From Mesobacillus sp. S13 (GTDB taxonomy: Bacteria; Bacillota; Bacilli; Bacillales; Cytobacillaceae), in NCBI RefSeq assembly GCF_020422885.1, contig NZ_CP084622.1, positions 1,197,001-1,261,000 on the forward strand: 64,000 nt of DNA, read 5' to 3'. Each line of letters opens with the position of its first letter. Within the stretch, counting starts at the first letter, position 1. Of the stretch, positions 8,765 to 17,005 are shown one piece after another. Both the position numbers and the translations under genes were made by a program. The notes under the pieces are model-generated. The model was not told where the DNA came from. It worked only from the letters and a program-made list of their open reading frames with translations, and did no database searches.

Positions 8765-8787
8765 TAGGTACCTTTTATTACTAGGTA
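8765..8787 (+). promoter_or_regulatory. Candidate PadR autoregulatory site
   Basis: TAGGTACC (8765) and ACTAGGTA (8780-8787) lie just before the padR start; the complement of the latter, TACCTAGT, recurs at 9830-9837 before the third gene of the group. Shared motif plus a linked PadR gene suggest an operator. Inference only. Confidence 0.35.
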
Positions 8788-8796
8788 GGTGATAGA

Positions 8797-9144
8797 ATGT
8801 TTAATCGGGAACTTTTAAAAGGGAGCACATCCTTGGTGCTGCTTCAACTGTTGAATGAACGGGATATGTATGGCTACGAGCTGGTGAAAGAATTGGATAA
8901 GCGAAGTGACCATAGTCTGCAGGTAAAAGAAGGAACGCTTTATCCAGCATTGCATAAACTTGAAAAACAGGAATACATTGAATTTTATTGGCAGGAGCAG
9001 GATAAAGGCCCAGCTAGAAAATATTATCGGATTACTGATGAAGGCAGAGCAGTCCTTATTGAGAAAACGGAAGAGTGGCAGCACTTCGTCAATGTCATGA
9101 ACAAAGTGATCAGGAGAACAAAAAATGATCCAGTTAAAGACTGA
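8797..9144 (+). CDS. PadR-family transcriptional regulator
   Basis: A 115-residue winged-helix regulator of the short PadR-s2 type. Visible: [32 protein letters not shown] (helix-turn-helix, residues 4-36), [20 protein letters not shown] (recognition helix and wing), [14 protein letters not shown], then a C-terminal dimerisation helix. PadR repressors often control linked membrane-protein genes and respond to small hydrophobic or envelope-stress signals; the inducer is unknown here. The stop lies 20 bases into the next gene, so the two are co-translated. Candidate operators flank the group. Confidence 0.9.
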   Translation: MFNRELLKGSTSLVLLQLLNERDMYGYELVKELDKRSDHSLQVKEGTLYPALHKLEKQEYIEFYWQEQDKGPARKYYRITDEGRAVLIEKTEEWQHFVNVMNKVIRRTKNDPVKD

Positions 9145-9766
9145 ATTTCTCGCGGAGCTTGATAGGCACTTAGGGAAGCATGGAGACAGAGAACAAATTT
9201 TAGCTGATTACGATATCCATATTACCGAGATGCTTGAAGAGCTTAAGGACATCGATAGGGAAGAGGCGGATATTAGGTCGGAAATTCATTCGAGGTTGGG
9301 GACACCGGAAGAAATTGCTGAATGCTGGCGGGAAGAATTATCGACGACACCAATGAAAACTCAATGGGTTTTCATTAGTGCCAATCTGTTTTTCTTTGTT
9401 GGTGGCATCACCTTGACCCTGGTACATAACCTTTTTGATTTCCCTTTCATTGATATCGCGTGGCAAAGTCTCACATCAATACCTGCCGTGATTATCTTGT
9501 TATATCTTTTCTTTTGGGCACTGCTAGGATATGAGATTGGCAAAGGATTTGGCCATAAGGGAAGAAGCTTGATGAAGAAGACGTTTATCCTTTCCATCCT
9601 TCCGAATATCGTTCTCATGAACCTGACATTGCTCAAGCTGATTCCGCATGACTGGTTCCAGCCGCTGCTGAGTCCTGCATTCATTTTTATTTGTATTCTA
9701 TTCACTGCGTTATTGTATCCAATTTGTTGGCTTGGATATAGATGGGGGAAAAAGGCTTCCATCTAA
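9125..9766 (+). CDS. DUF1700/HAAS-type membrane protein
   Basis: A 213-residue protein with an N-terminal helical domain (about 1-75: [29 protein letters not shown]), which is the HAAS/DUF1700 pattern, then four membrane segments between residues 80 and 210. Such proteins are regularly encoded directly behind a PadR regulator, with which they overlap as here, and are thought to act in envelope-stress or membrane-lipid control. The exact role is unknown. Start ATG 9125 is preceded by CAGGAGA inside padR. Confidence 0.8.
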   Translation: MIQLKTEFLAELDRHLGKHGDREQILADYDIHITEMLEELKDIDREEADIRSEIHSRLGTPEEIAECWREELSTTPMKTQWVFISANLFFFVGGITLTLVHNLFDFPFIDIAWQSLTSIPAVIILLYLFFWALLGYEIGKGFGHKGRSLMKKTFILSILPNIVLMNLTLLKLIPHDWFQPLLSPAFIFICILFTALLYPICWLGYRWGKKASI

Positions 9767-9773
9767 TTTTTTA

Positions 9774-9804
9774 GCTATGTACATAGAAAATCTATGTACA
9801 TAGC
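9774..9804. promoter_or_regulatory. Double palindromic operator-like repeat
   Basis: GCTATGTACATAGA (9774-9787) and its exact complement TCTATGTACATAGC (9791-9804) are separated by AAA. Each arm is itself palindromic (CTATGTACATAG), so the site looks like two dimer-binding sites 17 bp apart rather than a terminator; no T-run follows directly. ATGTACAT cores are known for several PadR-type proteins. Confidence 0.55.
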
Positions 9805-9829
9805 ATGATAAGGTATTTTTTTGACCATA

Positions 9830-9837
9830 TACCTAGT
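9830..9837 (+). promoter_or_regulatory. TACCTAGT motif before the DUF4173 gene
   Basis: The complement of the ACTAGGTA motif before padR, placed 28 bases before the start of the next gene. Suggests common control by the PadR protein; unproven. Confidence 0.3.
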
Positions 9838-9864
9838 TATACTGTGTAAGGAGGAGAGATTATA

Positions 9865-11328
9865 ATGGAATTGAAATTGAAAAAAGGGGACGGGGTTTTT
9901 TTCCTGGTCTGTCTTGCTCTGGGAGTCCTGGCTGAAAGGTCTTTCTTGCATGGGATCATCGGCTTGTCCTATCCTGTGTTTATTACAGTGTTTTATGCTG
10001 TATTCTTCTGGAGATATCGCTCATTCTCCTTTACAAATAAGAAGCTTGGACTTTTGATGGTTGCCTCTATTTGGCTGCTGTCCTCCAGCTTTTTCCTGCA
10101 TTCGAATATGATTTTATATATGTTGAATTTTTTGGTGATCCCTGTAATGGTTCTTATTCAACTGGTGCTTGTTACCTATCCGCTTCATAATCAGTGGCAT
10201 AGGTGGCCATTCGTTCAAAAGCTCTTTTTGACAGTTGGCGAAGCAATAGCCTATGTATACAGGTTCTTATTGCTTGTTGCTAATTTTACTGTCAGAGGTC
10301 TTGAGGAAAACAAGAGTGCAACGATTCGAAAAGTACTGATTGGGGTGGGCATTTCATTACCGCTATTGTTTGTGATCCTCAACCTGCTTGTCTCTGCTGA
10401 CCAACAATTCGGAGATCTTCTAGGCGCTTTCCCTCGCTGGCTTTTAGGATTGAAGATCGAGGAGGAAGTGCTGCGGACGATTGCGGTATTCATTTTCACT
10501 TTTGCGATCTTTGGTCTATTTCAGGTGCTAAGGAATAAGCAGCCAGCTCCTGCGGAAGACCCGAAGGCAACAGGAAAAATAGCATGGGATAGCGTGATCA
10601 GCCTGACAGTGCTCACTTTATTGAATATCGTTTATCTATTATTTGTAGCAGTACAATTTCAATACTTTTTCAGTGAAACATTAAAGGCGGGATATACGTA
10701 TGCTGAATTTGCACGAAGAGGATTTTTTGAGCTTCTTTTTGTAACGATGCTGAATTTGCTGATCATCTCTACGATCGTTTCATATGTCGATAAAACGTCT
10801 AAATTTATGACTCTTGCTATTCGCTCTCTTCTTTCCCTGCTCGTTACATTCAGCGGAGTCATGCTGTATTCAGCATTTTTACGCCTGCTCATGTATGAAG
10901 AGGCTTATGGTTTTACCTTTGCCAGGGTACTGGCCCATTCATTCATGGTGTTCCTGCTTGTGATTTTATGCTATTCCTTTATGAGGATATGGATGGAAAG
11001 GCTCTCTCTTGTTCGCTTTTACATCATATCTGCAGTCATTTTTTATACAGTAATCAACACCATCCAGCTTGACGAGTATGTTGTTGACCGCAATTTGGAG
11101 AGATACTCAGAAACCGGTAAAATCGATATACATTATTTGAATTCGCTTTCTTATGAAGGAGTAGAGGGCCTTGTGGAGCTTTATAAGCTTAACCCTGGCC
11201 ATCCTGGTCTCTCTGAGTTGCTGCTGCAAAGGAAGCAGGAATTCACGGATTCTGAAGAAGGCTGGAATTCAATCAATATGTCCAGACGAAGCGCTGAAAA
11301 AACGATCATGGACCTGGAAATACAGTGA
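9865..11328 (+). CDS. DUF4173/DUF4153-like polytopic membrane protein
   Basis: A 487-residue integral membrane protein with about a dozen hydrophobic segments up to residue 400 and a soluble C-terminal tail of about 85 residues. The central FFELLFVTMLNLLIIS and AGYTYAEFARRGFFEL region is the typical core of DUF4173 proteins, which have no known biochemical role. A strong AAGGAGGAGA site precedes the ATG. It follows the PadR and HAAS-domain genes with its own promoter region containing two operator-like repeats, so it is probably a target of the PadR protein. Confidence 0.75.
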   Translation: MELKLKKGDGVFFLVCLALGVLAERSFLHGIIGLSYPVFITVFYAVFFWRYRSFSFTNKKLGLLMVASIWLLSSSFFLHSNMILYMLNFLVIPVMVLIQLVLVTYPLHNQWHRWPFVQKLFLTVGEAIAYVYRFLLLVANFTVRGLEENKSATIRKVLIGVGISLPLLFVILNLLVSADQQFGDLLGAFPRWLLGLKIEEEVLRTIAVFIFTFAIFGLFQVLRNKQPAPAEDPKATGKIAWDSVISLTVLTLLNIVYLLFVAVQFQYFFSETLKAGYTYAEFARRGFFELLFVTMLNLLIISTIVSYVDKTSKFMTLAIRSLLSLLVTFSGVMLYSAFLRLLMYEEAYGFTFARVLAHSFMVFLLVILCYSFMRIWMERLSLVRFYIISAVIFYTVINTIQLDEYVVDRNLERYSETGKIDIHYLNSLSYEGVEGLVELYKLNPGHPGLSELLLQRKQEFTDSEEGWNSINMSRRSAEKTIMDLEIQ

Positions 11329-11445
11329 TTTAGAAATGTGGCTAAAATGAAAACAAATGCAGGCTTTGTTACCAGTTTTGTAACATATCGATGTGATTAA
11401 TGATGATAAAATAATTTTAAGCCAAATAAAGGGGAGCCATGTAAA

Positions 11446-11799
11446 ATGGAAGGGTTAACTGAAATCATTCATCTGATAAAAGATATTGAGAGTTCAATTG
11501 ATTCATTGCATAAAAGAGCCGAAAGCATTGAGAAAAGGCTCGAACGTCTAGAAAAAGTCGATAGTATTGAGCATCGTGTAACATCAAACCAGATCGATAT
11601 AACAGATATCAAGGACGCTCTTGAAAGAATGGAAGAAATGCAAAGCGCAAAGATTGAAAATATGTTAAAAGAATTGCTGAGCAAGGCGGAAGTCAAGAAC
11701 AACTCAGAATTCAGCACAATCCACAAACGCCTTGATTCACATCTGTTAAAATTGGGCAGAGTCGAGGAAGAAATCCTCATGGTCCAGCAGGAAAAATAA
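11446..11799 (+). CDS. Small coiled-coil protein, unknown function
   Basis: A 117-residue, highly charged protein with almost continuous heptad patterns (RAESIEKRLERLEKVDSI, then IKDALERMEEMQSAKIENML), predicted as a long helix or coiled coil. No signal peptide, membrane segment or Cys. A GGGGAGCC ribosome binding site precedes the ATG and a strong terminator follows, so it is a single-gene unit. I do not recognise a family. Confidence 0.65.
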   Translation: MEGLTEIIHLIKDIESSIDSLHKRAESIEKRLERLEKVDSIEHRVTSNQIDITDIKDALERMEEMQSAKIENMLKELLSKAEVKNNSEFSTIHKRLDSHLLKLGRVEEEILMVQQEK

Positions 11800-11806
11800 T
11801 GTACCC

Positions 11807-11836
11807 AAAGACTGCGATATCGCAGTCTTTTTTTTA
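11807..11836 (+). terminator. Rho-independent terminator
   Basis: AAAGACTGCGAT / ATCGCAGTCTTT with no unpaired loop bases in print, followed by TTTTT. Confidence 0.9.
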
Positions 11837-12053
11837 CATTAACGCAATGCCATCCACAAAACGTTCATAAACTCAAAATCCTTTTATTTATCAAGGGTTG
11901 CCGGCTGTTTAAAAACTATTATGTTCAGCTGTTCACAAAATCTTGCACTTTCCAGGACTTAGAAGAATTAGTCGAGAGTTATGATTAAGGTGTAATCATA
12001 CATTGCCTTTATCAGGCAGATTAATAGTATATATTTTATTCGAGGTGATTCCT

Positions 12054-13850
12054 TTGAAATACGATCTTGTCCTTCTCCATGCACCAAGTGTTTACGATTT
12101 TCGGAAAAATGCCCTGCTGGCAGGCCCAATCAGTGACGTCGTCCCGTCATCTCCTGTGTTCGAAATGTATCCTATTGGTCTGACCAGCATTGCGGAATAT
12201 TTAGAACGCCAGGGCCTCCGCGTGAAGATCATTAATATCGCCAATCGAATGCTGATGGATGAAAACTTTGATGTGGAAAAGAAATTGAAAAGAATCAAAA
12301 CACGTGCATTTGGAATTGATCTTCATTGGCTGCCGCACGCTCATGGCAGTATTGAACTTGCGAAGATTGTAAAAAAACTTCATCCGGAAACACCGATGAT
12401 TTTTGGCGGTCTATCGGCAACCTATTATCATAAAGAGTTAATAGAATATCCATTCATAGACTTTGTCATGAGAGGAGATTCAACAGAAAAGCTGATGCTC
12501 CTTTTGATCAACCATTTTAAAAATGGAACTCATTCTCTTGGCGGCATTCCAAACCTTACATGGAAAGATGGAGACAATCCTGTTTACAATCCATTAAGCC
12601 ATGTTCCAGACAGCTTGGATGAATTTGACATCCCTGGATATCGGTATACGATCAAGTCGGTCTTCAAGTATAAGAATTTCCTGGATCCACTGCCCTATAA
12701 CGGCTGGCTGCAATATCCGAATACGGCCATACTCACGGCGAAAGGTTGCACTCAGGGCTGCTTGATTTGCGGGGGCTCAAAACAATCATACAAGGATAAC
12801 TGCAACCGTAAAGTGCTGGCAAAACGCTCGCCTGCGAAACTGGTAGAGGACATAACTTTCATTCAGCGCTTCAGCAGGGCACCGATTTTCATTCTTCATG
12901 ATATTCGCCAGGCAGGGAAGGACTATGTGGATGAGTTCTTTGAGAGGCTCAGCAAGATCAACTTGAAGAATGAACTGGTATTTGAATTATTCCAATATGC
13001 GAACGAGGAGTTCTTTGAAAAAATTGAGAAGGTTGTTCCGAAGTACAGCATTGAACTGACATTGGAAACTCATGATGAGAAGATTCGCCGATATAATGGC
13101 AAATTCAACTGTACCAATGCAAAAGTGATTGAAACGCTGCAGGCAGCATTAAAGCATAGCTGCAAGAAGATTGACATCTTTTTCATGGTTGGCATTCCGC
13201 ACCAGGACTATCAAAGTGCTCTTGATAATGTTGACTTCTGCGAAGAAATACACAATGCCTGCGACGGAGATAAACGACTATCATACTTTGTTGCGCCGCT
13301 TGCACCATTCCTGGACCCGGCAAGCCCTGCATTCGAAAATCCAGAAAAATACGGGTATAAGAAGTTCTGCCATAGTATCGAAGACCATAGAAAGGCCATC
13401 ACTCAGCCATCATGGAAATATATGCTCAGCTTTGAAACAGATTATATGACGAGGGATGAAATTGTTCAATCAACTTATGAATCTGCCAGGAACCTCAATG
13501 CGTTTAAACTTAAACATGACCTGGTAGACAAAAAGACTCATGATGATGTGAACGAAAAAATCGCCAAATCACTTGAATATATTGAAAAAATCGATGCGAT
13601 CGTCGCTCTTCCCGAACAAGAAAAAAATCAGCAGCTTGCTCTTCTTAGCAAGGAAATGGAAGAAGTGAACAAATATAGCATTTGCGGAAAGCATGAATTG
13701 AAATGGGAAGTGAAAAAGCATTATGCCAATATCTTCTCACTCACGACAATCGGAATCGAGCTGCTGGCTGAAGATATCTGGATCAATGCGAAACAGAAAT
13801 GGAATTCCTATAATAAAAGAGTCGGAGAAGCTTCTAAGAGCAGAACATGA
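12054..13850 (+). CDS. B12-binding-domain radical SAM protein
   Basis: A 598-residue protein. Residues 1-150 form a cobalamin-binding-like Rossmann domain (YPIGLTSIAEYLERQG, PMIFGGLSATYYHKEL). Residues about 225-450 form a radical SAM domain with the 4Fe-4S motif in KGCTQGCLICGG (CX3CX2C). The C-terminal 130 residues are helical. Proteins of this layout (TIGR04190-like, from memory) are found scattered in Firmicutes and archaea and have no assigned substrate; methylation or another radical modification is the likely chemistry. I chose a TTG start with GAGGTGAT upstream; the frame stays open to 12003. It is a single-gene unit with a strong terminator, and no neighbour hints at a pathway. Confidence 0.85.
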   Translation: MKYDLVLLHAPSVYDFRKNALLAGPISDVVPSSPVFEMYPIGLTSIAEYLERQGLRVKIINIANRMLMDENFDVEKKLKRIKTRAFGIDLHWLPHAHGSIELAKIVKKLHPETPMIFGGLSATYYHKELIEYPFIDFVMRGDSTEKLMLLLINHFKNGTHSLGGIPNLTWKDGDNPVYNPLSHVPDSLDEFDIPGYRYTIKSVFKYKNFLDPLPYNGWLQYPNTAILTAKGCTQGCLICGGSKQSYKDNCNRKVLAKRSPAKLVEDITFIQRFSRAPIFILHDIRQAGKDYVDEFFERLSKINLKNELVFELFQYANEEFFEKIEKVVPKYSIELTLETHDEKIRRYNGKFNCTNAKVIETLQAALKHSCKKIDIFFMVGIPHQDYQSALDNVDFCEEIHNACDGDKRLSYFVAPLAPFLDPASPAFENPEKYGYKKFCHSIEDHRKAITQPSWKYMLSFETDYMTRDEIVQSTYESARNLNAFKLKHDLVDKKTHDDVNEKIAKSLEYIEKIDAIVALPEQEKNQQLALLSKEMEEVNKYSICGKHELKWEVKKHYANIFSLTTIGIELLAEDIWINAKQKWNSYNKRVGEASKSRT

Positions 13851-13862
13851 TTTTTCTTGAGT

Positions 13863-13894
13863 AGAACCCATCAGGATATATCCTGATGGGTTCT
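13863..13894 (+). terminator. Rho-independent terminator
   Basis: A perfect 16-bp inverted repeat AGAACCCATCAGGATA / TATCCTGATGGGTTCT with a weak T-tract after it. Confidence 0.8.
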
Positions 13895-14009
13895 ATTGCG
13901 CTTTGCTTACACAAAGGATTTTTTCAGCAAATCCAAATAAATGTTTAAAAATAAATGAAATGTGAAAAGGTAAAGGAAAATATATTTAACTAGTAAAGCG
14001 GGTGGAGAA

Positions 14010-14966
14010 ATGTCATCAATGGTTGAATTTTTAAAAAGAGGAAATAAATCTTCTGGCATTGCTGCGATTGGGAATACATTCCTCGCAGTAATCAAAGGGG
14101 TTGCTGCAGTGATCAGCGGAAGTGGTACGATGCTGGCGACGACACTTCATTCAGTTGCGGATGCATTAAATCAATTCTTTGTTTTCATTGGCAGTGCCAT
14201 ATCTGAAAAAGAAGCAACTAAACGATTTCCGACCGGTTTCGGCAGGGTTGTGAACTTATTTGTACTGGTAGCGGTTATCATCATTTCCATTATGGCTTAT
14301 GAAACGGTCATCAAAGGGTGGGAGTTGATTCAGCATCCGAAAGCTTCCTCCAATTTGTGGCTTAATGTCATTATCATGACAGTTGCAGTACTTGTTGATG
14401 GAGGGATTCTGGTAAAAGCCATGAAAGAAATTGCCCATGAAACAAGAAGCGGTGCAAAGGGCTTTGGGGTTGTCCCACATGCATTCAAGAATGTAAGCCT
14501 TGCTGCACCGCCAACAAGATTGGTCTTCTATGAAGATTTGATTGCGACATTTGGAGCGCTATTGGCATTGGTTTCGATTGTCATGGCGCATGTTACAGGG
14601 TTTTATTTGCTTGATGGAATCGGAACCTTGCTGATCGGCATCCTGCTAATCGGGATTGCTTTGAAGATCGGGTATGAGAACACGGTAGGGCTCATTGGTG
14701 TTGCAGCACCTAAGGTAGTTGAGGACCGTATAGCCAAGCTTATCCTGTCAGATCCAGATGTCATTGACATCAATACATTAAGGATTGTCCAGGAGGGAAG
14801 GCAGTACCATGTCGAGAGCTATCTGGAGCTGCGCAAAGGGCTGACACTAGCTGATGCAGATGATATCAAGTTCAGGGTCAGAGATAGCGTGCTAAAGGAT
14901 CCAGATGTGGATGATGTGATAATGGGAATCATCGAAGCAGATGATGTCCAAACCTGGAAAGTGTAA
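14010..14966 (+). CDS. Cation diffusion facilitator family transporter
   Basis: A 318-residue CDF-type membrane protein with six membrane segments. The first metal-site motif is HSVADALNQ (helix 2, HxxxD); in helix 5 the usual HxxxD is replaced by YEDLIATFGA (E/D set), a pattern typical of the ydbO-like branch of the family rather than of zinc exporters. The C-terminal domain (about residues 230-318) has the alpha-beta fold of CDF dimerisation domains (DPDVIDINTLRIVQEGRQYHV). The metal is therefore uncertain. No His-rich loop is present, unlike the czcD at 2761. GGGTGGAG precedes the start. Confidence 0.85.
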   Translation: MSSMVEFLKRGNKSSGIAAIGNTFLAVIKGVAAVISGSGTMLATTLHSVADALNQFFVFIGSAISEKEATKRFPTGFGRVVNLFVLVAVIIISIMAYETVIKGWELIQHPKASSNLWLNVIIMTVAVLVDGGILVKAMKEIAHETRSGAKGFGVVPHAFKNVSLAAPPTRLVFYEDLIATFGALLALVSIVMAHVTGFYLLDGIGTLLIGILLIGIALKIGYENTVGLIGVAAPKVVEDRIAKLILSDPDVIDINTLRIVQEGRQYHVESYLELRKGLTLADADDIKFRVRDSVLKDPDVDDVIMGIIEADDVQTWKV

Positions 14967-14977
14967 AATAAAGCCGC

Positions 14978-15014
14978 AAAAAACCCAGGCAGGAAGGACC
15001 TGCCTGGGTTTTTG
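14978..15014. terminator. Bidirectional terminator
   Basis: AAACCCAGGCAG / CTGCCTGGGTTT with a GAAGGAC loop, T-run on the + side and A-run on the - side, between convergent genes. Confidence 0.88.
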
Positions 15015-15037
15015 TGATGGAAGTAACGCTGGATCTT

Positions 15038-16387
15038 TTAGGAAACAACTTCAGTCTTGTTTATGAAAAAATTCTCGGCAGCCTTTTCAGTTTCAGGCTG
15101 CTTCGTTACTTCAATATATTTAATGTGGTGCTCTTCCATTTCGGTGATTTTGAAATGGTAGGAACCAAAACTGACGATGTCGCCCTGCTTAACCTCATAG
15201 TTTTCTGTAAGCATCCAGCCGCCGATTGTATCGACATCCTCATCGTTGATATCTAGTGCAAGAAGTTCATTTACCTCACTGACTAGCAGTTTGGCATCAA
15301 TGATATAATGACTTTCCTGAATTTTGCGAATCATCGGCACTTCATCCATATCGAACTCATCGCGAATTTCTCCCACAATTTCTTCAAGGATATCTTCTAC
15401 TGTTACGAGCCCGGACGTGCCTCCATATTCATCCATCAAGATCGCCATGTGTATGCGCTCTTTCTGCATCTTGACAAGCAAATCGTGAATCGGAATGCTG
15501 TCGATTACCCGGATGATTGGTCGAATATATGAATCTATTTCTTTTTTGCCCCGGCCCTGGTCATGAATCAAATCAGTCATGACTTCCTTGATATTGACGA
15601 GGCCGACAATATGGTCCTTGTCTCCGTCAATGACAGGATATCGGGTAAATTTCTCTTCCTTTACGATTTGGAGGAAGTTTTCCAGAGTATCCTCAATTGA
15701 CAACGAAATGATTTCCGTTCGGGGCACCATGATTTCCTTGGCGATCCGGTTGTCAAATTCGAATATTTTATTTACATACTTAAACTCTGACTGGTTGATT
15801 TCACCACTTTTAAAGCTCTCAGACAGAATAATGCGAAGTTCTTCTTCAGAATGAGCCAAATCATGTTCAGAAGCAGGTTTTAGCCCGACAAGGCCAGTAG
15901 CAAGACGGGCGGATCCGTTCAATAACCAGATGAACGGATACATGATTTTGTAAAACAGGATCAGCGGTCCAGCTGTGTTCAGAGAAACCCATTCTGCTTT
16001 TTGGATCGCTAATGTCTTAGGTGCCAATTCCCCGACTACGACATGCAGAAATGTGATGGTTGCGAAAGCAATTCCCACTGCAATGACATGTCCTACGGAT
16101 TGCGGAATATCCAGACTGGTTAATAACGGTTCTAGCAAGTCAGCAATTGCCGGCTTTCCAAGCCAACCGATTCCCAGAGCCGTGATCGTGATCCCCAGCT
16201 GGCAGGCAGAAAGGTACTCATCCAGATTGGATATGACTCTTTTCGCGAGCACAGCCTTTTTGCTGCCTTCTTCTATAAGTTGGTCGATTCTGGAACTTCT
16301 AACTTTAACAATCGCAAATTCTGAGACGACAAAAAATGCCGTTAAAGCAATTAAAATGGCTATCCAAACCAAGTTAAATATGTCCAA
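15038..16387 (-). CDS. CNNM/CorC-type membrane transporter (HlyC/TlyC family)
   Basis: A 449-residue protein: DUF21 transmembrane domain (about 1-190, with VVSEFAIVKVRSSRI and GELAPKTLAI), a CBS pair (about 205-335, MVPRTEIISL, DEYGGTSGLVTVEDILEEIVG) and a C-terminal CorC/HlyC domain (about 355-435). In B. subtilis and relatives such proteins export Mg2+ or protect against metal stress; the old hemolysin name is misleading. Translation starts from ATG 16387 with only a distant AAGGGA site, after an unusually long and structured leader, so post-transcriptional control is likely. Confidence 0.9.
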   Translation of the reverse strand: MDIFNLVWIAILIALTAFFVVSEFAIVKVRSSRIDQLIEEGSKKAVLAKRVISNLDEYLSACQLGITITALGIGWLGKPAIADLLEPLLTSLDIPQSVGHVIAVGIAFATITFLHVVVGELAPKTLAIQKAEWVSLNTAGPLILFYKIMYPFIWLLNGSARLATGLVGLKPASEHDLAHSEEELRIILSESFKSGEINQSEFKYVNKIFEFDNRIAKEIMVPRTEIISLSIEDTLENFLQIVKEEKFTRYPVIDGDKDHIVGLVNIKEVMTDLIHDQGRGKKEIDSYIRPIIRVIDSIPIHDLLVKMQKERIHMAILMDEYGGTSGLVTVEDILEEIVGEIRDEFDMDEVPMIRKIQESHYIIDAKLLVSEVNELLALDINDEDVDTIGGWMLTENYEVKQGDIVSFGSYHFKITEMEEHHIKYIEVTKQPETEKAAENFFINKTEVVS

Positions 16388-16740
16388 ATAAGTTCCCTTA
16401 GCCCGCGGATATGCGGGTAAGGAGTCACCTCCCAGTAAACTGAAAATTAAGCCTGCTGCACAGACTTTAATTTAAATGATTAAGTTTCTTTCTTAACCCA
16501 TAATTGCTCTCATAACCAATTTACGCTTTTTCGCTTGAGAAGTTCTTCTATACGAATGAATCAACATTTACGAACAGTCTCAATCAATGCGTAAAAATTA
16601 TGATTTAATTCATCAAGAAATCTAACGGCCCGTTCCGTGCGGCTGGATCAGCCAGGGCCAACATCCTGTTATGCTGTTCCTTCCGCGTCTGCAGCTGTTA
16701 TATTCTTGATACGATAGATTGCCCCATCATACCACCTCAG
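16388..16740 (-). ncRNA. Structured 5' leader of the CNNM gene, class unassigned
   Basis: No ORF, but clear nested pairing on the - strand. A domain at 16614-16708 is closed by CAAGAA / TTCTTG plus TAAC / GTTA; inside it are GGCCC / GGGCC enclosing GGCTG-ATC-CAGCC, and AACA / TGTT. Near the gene (16400-16425) lie GGAGGTGACTCC and a TTACCCGC-GCGGGCTAA hairpin. It does not match M-box, yybP-ykoY or ydaO consensus as I know them. Could be a metal-responsive leader; this is inference. Confidence 0.45.
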
Positions 16741-17005
16741 CTTTATCATTTAAATTTTATTATACCATATCGAGGATAACTAAGGGGAACATAAATACGG
16801 TTTGATATCAATGTATGAAACGGACACATAAAGTATGAAGTTTATGTTTAATTATATTAGAAAATTCTGATTTTAACAAATTGACCTTCATTCCTTAATC
16901 AAAATTTTCCCAATGGAAATATGAACCTTTTTATGACTAATTTTACAATTTTTATTTGAAATTAATTTAAATATTCAGTAAAATTTCATAAAAGGGAGGC
17001 TGTTT
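16741..17005. other. AT-rich divergent promoter region
   Basis: Very AT-rich spacer between the CNNM leader and the kinase gene. It must hold both promoters; no further element recognised. Confidence 0.4.

Noticed and set aside
9774..9804. Rho-independent terminator after the HAAS-domain gene
   Set aside because: The stem is AT-rich, no T-run follows directly, and each arm is self-palindromic, which fits an operator better.
16388..16740. M-box (ykoK) or T-box leader
   Set aside because: Neither the M-box landmarks nor the T-box sequence AGGGTGGNACCGCG is present.
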